Below, in pieces: positions 23,692-35,100 of a stretch of 64,000 nt of DNA. The notes under the pieces were generated by a model that did not search any database, was not told the DNA's origin, and was given only the letters and a program-made list of their open reading frames with translations. Each line of letters begins with the position of its first letter. Position 1 is the stretch's first letter. A program made the position numbers and the translations under genes. This DNA comes from Euonymus europaeus (Eukaryota > Streptophyta > Magnoliopsida > Celastrales > Celastraceae): contig OY756960.1 of assembly GCA_963580455.1 (NCBI GenBank), positions 22,503,238 to 22,567,237 of the forward strand. Direction: 5' to 3'.

Positions 23692-26600
23692 ATGAATTCC
23701 CGATACCAAATCACCATTTGCACTCTCATACTCCTCTACACCGATCTCGTTTTGCCAAGCGTCTCTGAATCGTCACTGGAGAGTTGTAAAGCATGGCTTG
23801 TCCAGTCAATTCCAACCGACATGCCAGAACTCCGTCGCATCCCTGGCATCCTCTCCACCGGTAAAACTTGCAAGAACCACACTTAACGTTGAATTGTATT
23901 ATTGACTCAAGTGTCTGCGTTTCCTGTCACAAAATGGGCATACTTCTGGATTGGTGTTTTCAGGGGATGTGTTCCGTTGGCTGGCCCAGAATTCTACGAC
24001 GAAGTTGGATATAATGGCGCAGTACTGGCAGCTTGTAGCCAGTCCTGACGATCCTCGTTCGGGGGACTATGGATACTCCAAAGCCGACATGCATAAATTT
24101 GGGGCTGATGAAGGTGTTAAGGTCTATGAGGCCCTCAATAACGCTGCCGGTCGCAATGTTAGTATCAGGTAATTTGGATTCAATAACCTAAATTACATAG
24201 ATGGATTACCAGTAATTTGTCCATGTCTAGCATATTCGTTTTGGGACTGAAAAGAGAGGATCACCATGTGTTGGTAATCGTTGTTGGAGAACCACACCCT
24301 ATTGTGGTGTTGATATTTTATATATTTGTATGAGGTGTCCATAAATTTATCCTAGGCTCTTTCACCCTTTCAGGTGTCTTATAAGACCTTCTATGCAACA
24401 CATTGAAGAGTAAAATTATATTTTCATTGTTGTTGTTTAGGCTGCTGTCTCACAACGGAGTGTATCCAGATTATACAGAAGAACCTTCCAGCCTTGCTTC
24501 TGGGAGGCCAAATGTGAAAAATGTGACTCTGCTGCTTGAAAATTGGTGGGGTTCTGGCATAGTCCACGCAAAAGTTTGGATATCAGATCGTCGAGATGTG
24601 TATATAGGATCTGCAAACAATGACTGGAAATCTCTCACTCAGGTATTTAGACCACATATTAGAGTTTATAGCTGTTAGTATTTTCTCTGTTATCTAATCA
24701 TACTTGGATAGAGCATTAAGTTTAGCATAGTTTGTTAGGTTAAGGAGTTCAAATTAAATCGAGCAGAACATCCCGAATGCAGAGACAGGAGAGAAAAAAA
24801 TATATTTATTTTCTTGAAAGTTTATTGAAGACACTTCAATTCTATTTTACATCCTTTCCAACTTTCTATTAAGTGTTGTTCACTTGTTCTTCCGGAACTA
24901 TGGAAATTCTCCTTTTTATTTGTTGATATGAGCATGTCGGCTTTGCTTAAATACTGTTATTACCAAATATTTATAGGTGAAGGAAGTTGGAGTTTATCTA
25001 GTTAACTGTTCAAAAGTAGCAAAAAGGGTGGAGACTTACTTTGACAATCTTTGGAAACTTTCATCACTTAACTCAAGCGAGTACACAGCAACAGTGTCTG
25101 ATCATCAATGGCAGATCAATAGGACGGTTCCTTGCTGGTCACATTTCATTGATCGTAAAGCAAGATGCAGGTACTTTTGAAGGCTTTGTTGAAGCTCTTG
25201 TCGGATGTAAATAATGCAAGATTTTTAATTCAATATCTTTAGCTATGCTTTGTTGTACGATCATAATCTGCTATGCTTTGTGGTATTAGAATTTTGCTTT
25301 ATATTTCTTGCAAATTTTAGGGCTTGGATGATGTTTTGTAGTTTTTGCTCTAAATATTCCTCATTGCCTGAAAGAATTTATGATCAAATTCAAATTTGTG
25401 TGGATTTGGAATGTACGGTATAAAAGGAAAAGCATAGTGATGTGGTTGTTTGGAAATATGCAGTATTGTTTTAACTTTCGTGTCGTAAATTCAAGTCTAT
25501 CTAGAATGTCAGATATCATACTAGTTTATTTAGTTCCTTTTGAGTTTGAGCTCTTCTTCCGGTGATTGATTCAATGAACCCTCTTGTTTCTTTCATTACA
25601 GATCTCCCCTGCCTCGATATTTGCAGATTCCGCATGTAACAGGCTATCCTGCACTATTAGATCCACATATGTTTAAATTGGATATAGAGACTCGGGGAAA
25701 CAATTGTTCGTCTTTCCAACCTCAATTAAGCTACCTCTCTTTTGCTCCTCCTGAGGTAAATAGTACTTCAAACATAGTTTTTTTTTTTTTTGGTTCTGGT
25801 TTTCTGCAAGAATTAAAAGAGTTTTATGTTTTTTGGGAAATTGGATGCTCATTTTTTTTAATGTTATTAGAGCTAAAAAAATCCAAGTGAAATAGGAACC
25901 AATTGATTGCAGTGTAATTAATCGCCCAGCATCCTGCCTTGTGGTTTTTTTGGCGCAGATTCTGCTCATCTTTTCTGAATCATTCCTATAGAGTTGTCAA
26001 GTCGCCATTGCTTTTTGTGTCTATGTTCTCAAAATTGTGTGTATTATTATTTTTTGTCTCACACATCCTGACCCCATCCATGGTTCGCAGCTCTTATTTG
26101 GCAGGTTTCTGGCAGATGAACAGGCTTGGGTGGATACAATAAAATCCGTAGGAAGTGGAGCAACTGTAAGGATTAATACTATGGACTGGCTTGGTCAATC
26201 CCAGTTTACAAACCAGACTGTATATTGGGCTTCCCTTTCCTCTGCAATTTCTGAGGTATACTTCATCTTTGACTTTAAATATCCTTCAATTTTGTCATGA
26301 CTACGCTATGGCAATGCTCTGAGAGCTGTGCTAGTATAATGTTGAGAATCAGCAGTTCAAAGACGAACTCTTTCAAGCCGACCGATTCCCTTTATGAACA
26401 TTACTACTGGAGGCCAATTTTACTTGCATACACATAATCTGCCCCAATGACTTCCTCTGCAGTTCTTCTTTGACATCCCAACCACACTCCTTTCGATTAA
26501 GTTTCGCTGTTATGAATTTGTAGGTTGTCTTCTCCAAGCATGCAACTGTGAAGGTACTTGTGGCATATTGGGCTCACTTTATCAACAGCGCAGATCAGTA

Positions 26601-26982
26601 TCTGAGGTCTCTTTTGTACTCCAATGTCCTCTGCAACTCATCAACCTACAACAAGTGTGCTGGTAAAGTTGAGATCAAGTATTATATAGTTCCAGGCTAT
26701 AACCTGACCGGTCCTGCTTTTCGGAATGGAACCAGCACTGGAAATATTTTTCCAGGCTATGCAAGAGTCAATCATGGAAAATATGCAGTCAGCGATGTTC
26801 GAGCACACATCGGAACTAGCAATCTCATATGGGATTACTTCTATACAACTGCTGGTGTTAGCTTTGGAACATACAATCTTGCCATTGTCTCACAACTCCA
26901 AGCAATTTTCGATGCTGACTGGAATTCACCATATGCTGTTCCAGTTGAAGAGTTCAGTGTTCGTGCTTCCGCAAGCTGGTAG
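23692..26982 (+). CDS. Phospholipase D superfamily protein, PLD3/4-like, 515 aa
   Basis: Seven exons (23692-23860, 23964-24168, 24441-24642, 24977-25170, 25602-25755, 26091-26255, 26524-26982) join in phase. Residues 1 to about 27 form a signal peptide or anchor (ITICTLILLYTDLVLP). Two HxKxxxxD catalytic motifs are intact: H167/K169/D174 (HAKVWISD, then IGSANNDWKSLTQ) and H446/K448/D453 (HGKYAVSD, then IGTSNLIWDYF). There is no C2 or PX/PH domain, so this is not a classical plant PLD alpha-zeta. The two-motif compact layout with N-glycosylation sequons resembles the secretory or lysosomal PLD3/PLD4 type. In animals those proteins act as endolysosomal exonucleases or lipid-transfer enzymes. 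The substrate here is unknown. The start at 23692 is chosen because it exposes the signal peptide. Confidence 0.92.
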
Positions 26983-27211
26983 AACATTTTTATGTGCTTA
27001 ATGTCTTGATGAGCTTTTCATGGGCTTAAATTAAATTATAGTGTGTGCCATTTCTGTCAAAGCTCGACTCCGCAGGGTTGGCCAGATTAATGTAATATGG
27101 CTTGACCAGTTCAGGACTTTTATGTTTTTATTAAGGCCCAATTGGAAACTTTAACGGGCTTCAATTTGGCTCAATCTTACTCTTTCAAATGGGCCTAAAG
27201 TCTGTTCTTGG

Positions 27212-27864
27212 TAGGCCTGCACACCGGGTACCGGGTTTATGACCCGACCCGGTAACCCAGTTGTACCCGGCCATTATCAGGCCAACCCGGCCCGGTCTGA
27301 TAATGACAGGGTACAACCCGGTCCGAACCCGGTTATTTCGGACCGGGTTTTGGCTTTGTTTTTTCCCAATTTTCGGGTTATCGGGCCGGTTGATTTTTTT
27401 CTTTATTGAGCTGCTCTTGTCTGCTGCTTTGCTACAGGCTGTGGTCCAGAACTCCAGATTACAAACAGTCACTCGAAACTCAAAAGTCTCAAATACCAAA
27501 TGACTCAAAACTCAAAAGTCTCAAGTACCAAATGTGGGCTACTGGGCTTTTCAGTTTTGAGGCCTTCGAATTTGATTTTGAGTCACTTGAGAAGAGGAAA
27601 TATGTGTTTTGCAAACAGGTTTACTAATTTAGCTCAGGCCCACAAACTATTGGTTATTTAGGCTTTAGGGAGTCCATAACTCATGGAATGGGCTTCCACA
27701 TTGGGTGTGCAGTCATGCAGAAACCGGGTTACCGGTTGACCCGAACCCGATAACCCGATTTCTAAAAATCGGGCTATCAGACCGGGTCTGTGGTGAATCA
27801 AAAGTGACCGGATCGGATCAAACCCGGTTCGATAACCTGGGACCCGACCCGGTGTGCAGACCTA
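27212..27864. mobile_element. Non-autonomous hAT-like element (ACCCGG-rich ends)
   Basis: A perfect 8-bp duplication GTTCTTGG flanks it (27204-27211 and 27865-27872). Inverted ends read TAGGCCTGCACACCGGGT and, on the opposite strand, TAGGTCTGCACACCGGGT. Subterminal regions repeat ACCCGG/CCGGGT many times. It sits about 230 bases after the PLD-family stop codon. No transposase; frames inside it are not genes. Confidence 0.9.
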
Positions 27865-27872
27865 GTTCTTGG

Positions 27873-30058
27873 AAGCCTCAGCCCATGTTCAAATGAAGGT
27901 GGCAAACAATACACACTACTCTTATAAAGTTTGACTCAATATTCAACTCCCAAAAGGCCTTGCTGTGACGGAAGATGTGAACTTACGCTTACATTTTAGT
28001 TAATGGATATTGATAAATAATTCATATTTTATAAGTATATATTCAAATAATAAACATTAAATTTTAAGAAAAACATATTTTTTAAATCCTAACGGGCTGG
28101 TATATCGGATTTGGTCGGTCTCGAAGGCGGGTCAGCATGGGCGACCGCCCTGAGTCGCAAAAAAATTAATTTTTTTATTTATAAATATTTTTAGGCTTAT
28201 ATATAATGTGAGGGGTAAATTTATGATAATAGATTTAATATGAATATAAAACATCAAAGTGTTCAAAAGATGTTGCTTGAAATAAACATACCTAACATAT
28301 ATATGGGTGTATACAAAAACAATATTTTCAAGACTTCCTAGAAGCTTCCTTTAGATAGGCTAAGACATGTAGTGAGAATAATTATTGGATTTGAGCTTTT
28401 AGGAGGCTTGGTAGGACATGCGGTTTTGAATCACTCGTTTTATCTTCATTTTCATTTTTTTAATTTTATTTTTTAAAACAAAAATTAAATCCGGACAAAA
28501 ATGGGGTACTACAATTGTAATGATTGATTTTAATTTTAATGTAATGAAATTTAAGGCGTAATGACCTAACCTCCCAAAATTGGGTTCGAGCCATCAAAAA
28601 AATTATTGTTCTTCTATTTACTTAAATTTTGATTACTGGTTTAGAATTGAACATTAGAAGCACAAAAAAAAAAAATCTTGAGCGTTGCCCCGAACCCCAT
28701 CCTAAGGGGCCTTCAATTAATTTTCCTTTCCCGGGCCCAAATATGGCAGGGCCAGCCTTACGGATTTTCACACTGTAACCTGAACAATAAGTGTTAAAAC
28801 CTCAAAAAAAATTTGCTAAACTATAATTGGTTCGTATATTAGATTTTCATACTATAATCTAAACAATAAGTGTTAAAATCTAAAAATAACATATTTGTTA
28901 AACCCTAACAGACTAATAATTAATTTAAATAAAATCATAAAATCAAATAAATGCTCAACATATTGATTAAGGTAATAGAATAATTAAGTAGAACAGAGAA
29001 AATAATATAATAACTAGATATGGACTACCATGAATTCCCAAAATATGAACTACATCTCATTTTCCTTAGTTTATTGTTCACATAATCAAAGTTTTAATAC
29101 GCGAAAGCGTTATACAAAGTGTTTTTGGGGTCTCAAGATAAGGCATAAGCCTTTTGTGACAAAATTTTTAGATAATACAGAACAACTAAATCTAGTTAAG
29201 ATAAACAATAACCATTCATACAATTCATGAAATAAAACAAATTATCTTAGCCATACATAAAAAATCTAACCAGTAAAAATATGGTACTAAAATAGTAATG
29301 ATTTATTAATTTCTCACCAAAATGGTAACTAAAATGGTCAAATGACATGAAGAATATTTTATTTACATTTGAATTTATTTGTTGTGCACAACAGAAGAAT
29401 AAAAGTATTGGACTGAGCCTATTGAACTGAAATAGACTTGACTCTTGAGTAAGCTGGACCCAAACATATAACAGCCCAACGTTTAAATATCCAAATAAGC
29501 CCTCATCTCGTTTGATTTTCTGAAACACAAGGACCGAATTCTTCTTCTCTAAGAGACCAAAGCTCCAGAATTGCAGAGGCTACGATGAAGACCCTGGATG
29601 AAAGTATCAAATATATATGCCATCATTCATTCATCTGTGTCTCGGTCGAATTGGTGCCAGCAACTATGCCACTTTACATCTCTGATGAAGAGCTCTTGCG
29701 GCTGTCCAACAAATCGGGAGGCTCAGAACAGTTACAATAGCGGGTGTTTATTGAGCCATCAAAAATATATTTTCCATCTTACTTCTACAAGACAAAAACA
29801 CATATCTCAATATAAAATCAATATCCAAACATATACTATTTCATTTTTCTCATCTCATTTTTAACAAAATTACACCAAAATCAATACGAAGTCGCACATA
29901 TTTTCTAAAAAATCAAGTCACATATTCATCTACATCACTAAAACACATTTTTTTAATATAGTCACATAAAAAAAAATTCATATATTATTCCATCCCTGCA
30001 AACACTCACCATTGTGAGTGTTCTTATGCCGCCTACGCTTTTAACTCCTTATGCGTAA
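27873..30058. other. Gene-free, repeat-rich spacer
   Basis: Contains a diverged direct repeat (about 28765-28805 and 28838-28880, sharing CAATAAGTGTTAAAA) and, at about 29750-30025, a copy of the dispersed AT-rich repeat seen at 46, 48.6-49.1 and 57.4 kb. That copy ends in a perfect hairpin AACACTCAC-CATT-GTGAGTGTT at 30000-30021. No exon found. Confidence 0.5.
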
Positions 30059-30482
30059 GCCTCGTACAGGGGCGGTCTTGGCCTATTTGGGGCCCGGGGC
30101 GAAATTTTTTTTGGGGCCCCTCAAGGTGGGGTTTGGGAGGTTAGGCCATCACGCATTGAATGTAATTACATTAAAATTAAACTAGTCATTAAAATATTCA
30201 GTTAAAAATATAATTACATGAAATCACATAAATAAAGACGTTGGAGGTTGGAGAGAGAGAGACAGAACATAGATTACAGAGATGAGAGACGAGAGAAAGA
30301 GGTGAAGATGTAAATTAGGGTTTTAAAAGTGAAATTGGGCCTTGTAGTAAGTAACTTTGAACTTGAAATTGGAGGCCCAATTTTAAGTATAAAAAACGGA
30401 TCTTTGGACTTGAAATTGGGGCCCAATTTTAACTACAAAAAATGAAAAAAATTGGGGCTTGGGGATGGACTATGGTTTGAGG

Positions 30483-30564
30483 GCCCAATTTTATGATAAA
30501 AAAATAAAGAAAAAACATGGTGAGCCCAATTTTATGATAAAAAAATAAAGAAAAAACATGGTGA
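30483..30564. repeat. 41-bp tandem repeat, two copies
   Basis: 30483-30523 and 30524-30564 are identical by eye, starting GCCCAATTTTATGATAAA, and lie inside the hAT-like element. Perfect identity suggests a recent slippage duplication. Confidence 0.85.
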
Positions 30565-30572
30565 GCCTACTT

Positions 30573-30627
30573 GGGATTGAACCTCAAACCTCTCGCAGAC
30601 CAAAGTAAACAATTTACCACTAAGCTA
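30573..30627 (-). repeat. tRNA-like segment (A and B boxes) in the hAT-like element
   Basis: On the minus strand, TAGCTTAGTGGT (30627-30616) matches a Pol III A box and GGTTCAATCCC (30583-30573) a B box. They span 55 bases, the spacing of a real tRNA. The acceptor stem is not convincing, so this is a relic or a SINE head, not a functional tRNA. Confidence 0.6.
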
Positions 30628-30780
30628 CAAGAGAAACAACATGTCTTTCATTGCAAAGAATAAATTATATACATACATTATAACCAATTAATATAAAAAA
30701 AAAAATTGGAGCCCCCAGATTTTGGGGGCCCTGGGCGGCCGCCCCTGTCGCCCCACTCCAGGGCCGCCGCTGGCCTCGTA

Positions 30781-32110
30781 GTACACCTTGAGTATGCCTC
30801 AGAATACATCCGCCTATAAATATACGCCTCGATGATTATTTTGCATGACTCGCATGCACGCCTTTTTAAAATTATTTACATAACTAACCGATTAATGAAT
30901 GTGGGATGCCTAAATAAATACTAGGGCGATGCTTCAATGCCGGTGTCTGGTGATATCAGCAAATTAAATTGTAATTTCGTTGAAAAAATTAACGAGATTT
31001 AACTATAATTATTTGTTGGGAAAAAATCTTCTCTAAATTTTTATATTTGTTAAAAAAAAAAAAACTAATGAGAACGACAAAGTACCGTACTTTGTATCTC
31101 CGAAGTGACTACGAGGAGGCAATGTGATGGCGACGAAGCCTTGATTAGTGTCTAATCAACTTCTCAAAGTTTTAACTTTAGACATGCATACGATAATACA
31201 ATACAAGCATGGATAAGATAGTGTGGGCCCAGAAGGCCTAACTAAAACTAAAGTGGGCTTTTGGGCCTTTGCTCCCCAATAAGGGCAAAATGGGTAAAGA
31301 ATCTTTGTGGCTCTTTAATTCTTTATGTTTTTTTTATGCACTTTAATTCTTTATGTTGGTAGATTAAATAATTATTTATTGTTGGAATTACGTTGGTGTC
31401 ACGTGTATCAATACATTATTTTCATACATATGGTGCGACCCCATGGATTGGACAAAAAAACGTCAATGTCAAGAAAATTTCATTTTTGTAGTAAAATGGA
31501 ATTCATGGGATTATACTAGTGTGTGTATATATATATCCATTATTGGCTTAAAAAAGAACAAGGTAAAGGAACACGAACTCTAGCGGAAATGACCATGCCA
31601 CCCTCTTTGACTAGGAAAAATGCCAATTTCATATCATTTTAATGGGAAAGTGCAGAGAAATACTCACTTTTCAGGGACACATCATTCTCATAAGTTTATA
31701 GAGACGGAGATTACACACAAAAGACACAGACAAGCTTCAGATCCTTGGATCCCCATATTCCCTTAACTACCGCCATTGCCATATCTCCCTCTATAACGAC
31801 ATTGAATTGTCTTACGTCTTCGTGTTCCGGTCCCTGTGATTGTTTGAAAGCCAAGCCTCTTATTCTCTTTCCAAAAACGTTAATGTCAAGGAAATTAGAA
31901 TGCCCACAAGGTGTTTCCTTGAGAACCCAGTAAAAGACACGCCTCTGGTTCCCAATTTTACTCTCTCTGCAGTGCCATCATTGGGAATGTTTGTGGGATC
32001 TGTATTTATATGAGCTGATACGGGTTTCTGTTTGTTGGGTGCAAACGTGTATTCTGTTGGACCTTTTGTGGGTTTTCTATTGCCGGTGAGTTTAGCGGAT
32101 CTTGAAGGAT
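30781..32110. other. Spacer and formin promoter/leader
   Basis: 30781-31650 is AT-rich with no exon. 31650-32110 is probably promoter and 5' leader of the formin. The 62-codon frame at 31745 has no recognised domain. Confidence 0.45.
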
Positions 32111-35100
32111 ATGGCGCTGTTTAGGAAGTTTTTATATAGAAAACCGCCTGATGGACTCCTGGAGATATCTGAAAGGGTTTATGGTAAGCTCTTTACTGGT
32201 TGAATCATGGCGCGTTTCGATTATTTTAGGGAGATAAGTGTAAGGTGTTTATTTTTCTTTTTGCATTTTGCATTTTATGTGGGATTGATGCCAAACAATG
32301 TAGTTTTCAACAGTTTTACATATGCGGAAGTTTGAGGGTGGCAAATGCTTCGTTTTATTTATAAAAAAAACCTGGTTTTGATCTTCTTATAGTCGTGCCA
32401 AGAGCTATCACAAAACCTTTGGCAGTACTAAACTTTGGTACTAAACCGGGAGAACCTGGATAGCTGGTGCAACACGGTGGCCATTGCGTCAGGGGTTTAT
32501 CATATGTTAGTTGTTGTGCGATTACTGATAGTGGATGTGTAGCTTTACACTTTTCTGAATTGTTGCTACTTTGTTTTACCTGCTCTAATACTGTAGAAGG
32601 CATCGCTAATTTGTGCCATTTTTGCGGCAATAATGTTACGTTGTGTAAATCTGCAGTTTTTGATTGCTGTTTTACCACGGATGTCTTGGAAGATGATGAA
32701 TATAAAACCTATTTGGGAGGCATTGTCAGTCAACTCCGGAATCATTTCCCTGATGCTTCATTCATGGTGTTTAATTTCCGCGAAGGGGAAAACCACAGCC
32801 AAATTGCCCACGTATTATCAGATTATGATATGACTGTTATGGATTATCCTCGTCAATATGAAGGTTGCCCTTTATTGACAATAGAGATGATACATCACTT
32901 TTTGAGATCAAGTGAAAGCTGGCTTTCACTTGGGCAACAAAATTTGATCTTGATGCATTGCGAGCGAGGTGGGTGGCCGGTTTTGGCCTTTATGCTTGCT
33001 GCGCTCTTGATATATAGAAAGCAATTTACAGGAGAGCAAAAAACTTTGGACATTATATACAAGCAGGCCCCTCGAGAGCTATTGCAACTGATTTCACCGC
33101 TGAATCCACTGCCTTCTCAACTGAGATACTTACAGTATGTCTCAAGAAGGAATCTAGGTTCTGAATGGCCTCCACTGGATAGAGCACTTACATTGGACTG
33201 TATTATACTTAGATTCATTCCTAGTATGGACGGGGAGGGGGGTAGCCGTCCAATTTTTAGGATATATGGACAAGATCCATTTATGGCTGCCGATCGGACT
33301 CCCAAAGTTCTGTTCTCAACACCAAAAAGGAGCAAACTTGTTCGGCATTTCAAGCAGGTGAGTTTGTATAGTTTTGCCTCATATAATAATCATATATCTT
33401 TGTCTATTTTCTCCATTTACTTGCACTAATCACCCTCAGAAGCAGTGACAATGTCGCCAATTCTTAGACAGTTGAAATACATTTTTCATGCATTTTTTAA
33501 TTCATAAAAATTTCCCAAACCATGTTTGTGATGTTTCTTAAAGAATGCATTAATGCATTCTCTGGAAACTTAAATCTTATGTGATCACAAGATTTTGTCA
33601 AAGCAACTGTTTTCCTTATCTGAATCTAACCTTTCATTCATGGTTTTATACTTTTATCAAAATGAAATGACACATTCTTTATGGAGACGGTCACTTATTC
33701 TGCCAACGATGTCATCCATATCCATTGTGTCTTGGCAAGAGGTTTGCATTTGCCTTATCTTTATTTGGGTGGACAGGAAAGGTGCATTGTTGTTCTATAG
33801 ACAAAATTATGTACAAGTATTCAGAGCTTTGTCTAGCAGGACACAGAAGTGAGAATAGGTCGTCTAGCAGTCAGTCCCTGAGAAGTAATCATCTAACAAA
33901 TGGATTTTTGACTCAATACTTTACTATATGAGCATTGTGGCTAACCATCATGAGAAATGTCATATAAGATTACAAGTCATTATTGGTGTAGGAGTGTGGA
34001 GGGTTGGTTTCTACTTCTTCACTTGCAAATATATAATATGTGAAACATGAATTGCTCAGTGAGGCTTTGATTTTGGCTAGGTCACAAAGAACATTGGCAA
34101 AGGAACATGTTCTGTCCCCATGCGTATGGAGGAAAAAAAGTTAAATTTTAGTAACTGTCTATCACATATCTTACTTTACTATATATGCATGTTGCTTATC
34201 AGCTGGATTTACTGACTGGTTAAATGTCTACTAGTGGATTACTGTTTCTCCTTCTCATTCGGTAACCTGATAGACTGATAGTACATATATGTTCATTCTC
34301 TTAGTTATATAAAAATTTAATTTATGCATGTATTGTTCCAGGAAGATTGTGAATTAGTTAAAATTGATATCCATTGCCACATACAAGGTGATGTTGTGCT
34401 GGAATGTATTAATTTGGATGCCGATCAAGAACGGGAGGAGATGGTGTTTCGGGTCATGTTCAATACAGCCTTCATAAGATCAAATATTTTGATGCTTAAC
34501 CGTGATGAAATTGACATTTTATGGAATGCCAAGGATCAATTTCCAAAGGACTTCCGAACAGAGGTATCTCTTCCCTGAATTCTTATGATTAGAATGCTAG
34601 ATCTGATTAGTTCTACTCTCAGAGGCAATTACTTTTTTGTTTGTGGTTGAAGATTATTTTTTCAGAGATGGATTCTTCCTCTTCTTTTGCTTCAATTGAT
34701 TTTCCGCTTATAGAGGAGAAAGATGGACTTCCTATGGAAGTGTTTGCTAAAGTTCAAGAGATCTTCAGCAATGCAGATTGGCTAGATCCAAAGCCAGACG
34801 TGGCAGCAAGTGTGCTCCAGCAGATAAAAACATCAAATATCCTCCTTGAAAATTTGGAGAGTAGTTTTCCCAGCATGACAAAAACACCCAATATTCAACT
34901 TGAATCAGGTCTTCAAAATTTTGAAGAGAAAGGTGAACTAAAAGCATCGGAGAACAATAAAGTTTTGACAAGCATGTCCAAGGAGGGAGATGTTATATCC
35001 TCTTCTAAGCCATCTTCTGATGCAGATTCAATTCGAAAGAAAGTTGAACCCCAAGAATCTCAGATTGCTCTCCAGCGACCAGCTCAATCTAAAATCATAT

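Larger units (their letters stand above)
30067..30772. mobile_element. Non-autonomous hAT-like element with CAGGGGCGG-type end
   Basis: Flanked by a perfect 8-bp duplication GCCTCGTA (30059-30066 and 30773-30780). The left end is CAGGGGCGGTCTTGGCC; the right end on the other strand is CAGCGGCGGCCCTGGAG. GGGGCC-rich subterminal motifs occur at both ends. The interior holds a 41-bp tandem repeat and a tRNA-like segment. The 8-bp duplication and CAG...CTG ends support hAT. Confidence 0.85.

Noticed and set aside
27185..27508. 107-codon minus-strand frame
   Set aside because: Falls almost wholly within the hAT-like element at 27212-27864; repetitive ACCCGG words generate it.
32467..32656. Open frame extending formin exon 2 upstream
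   Set aside because: A TTTGC-rich intron read-through; the AG at 32655-32656 restores family sequence and phase with exon 1.
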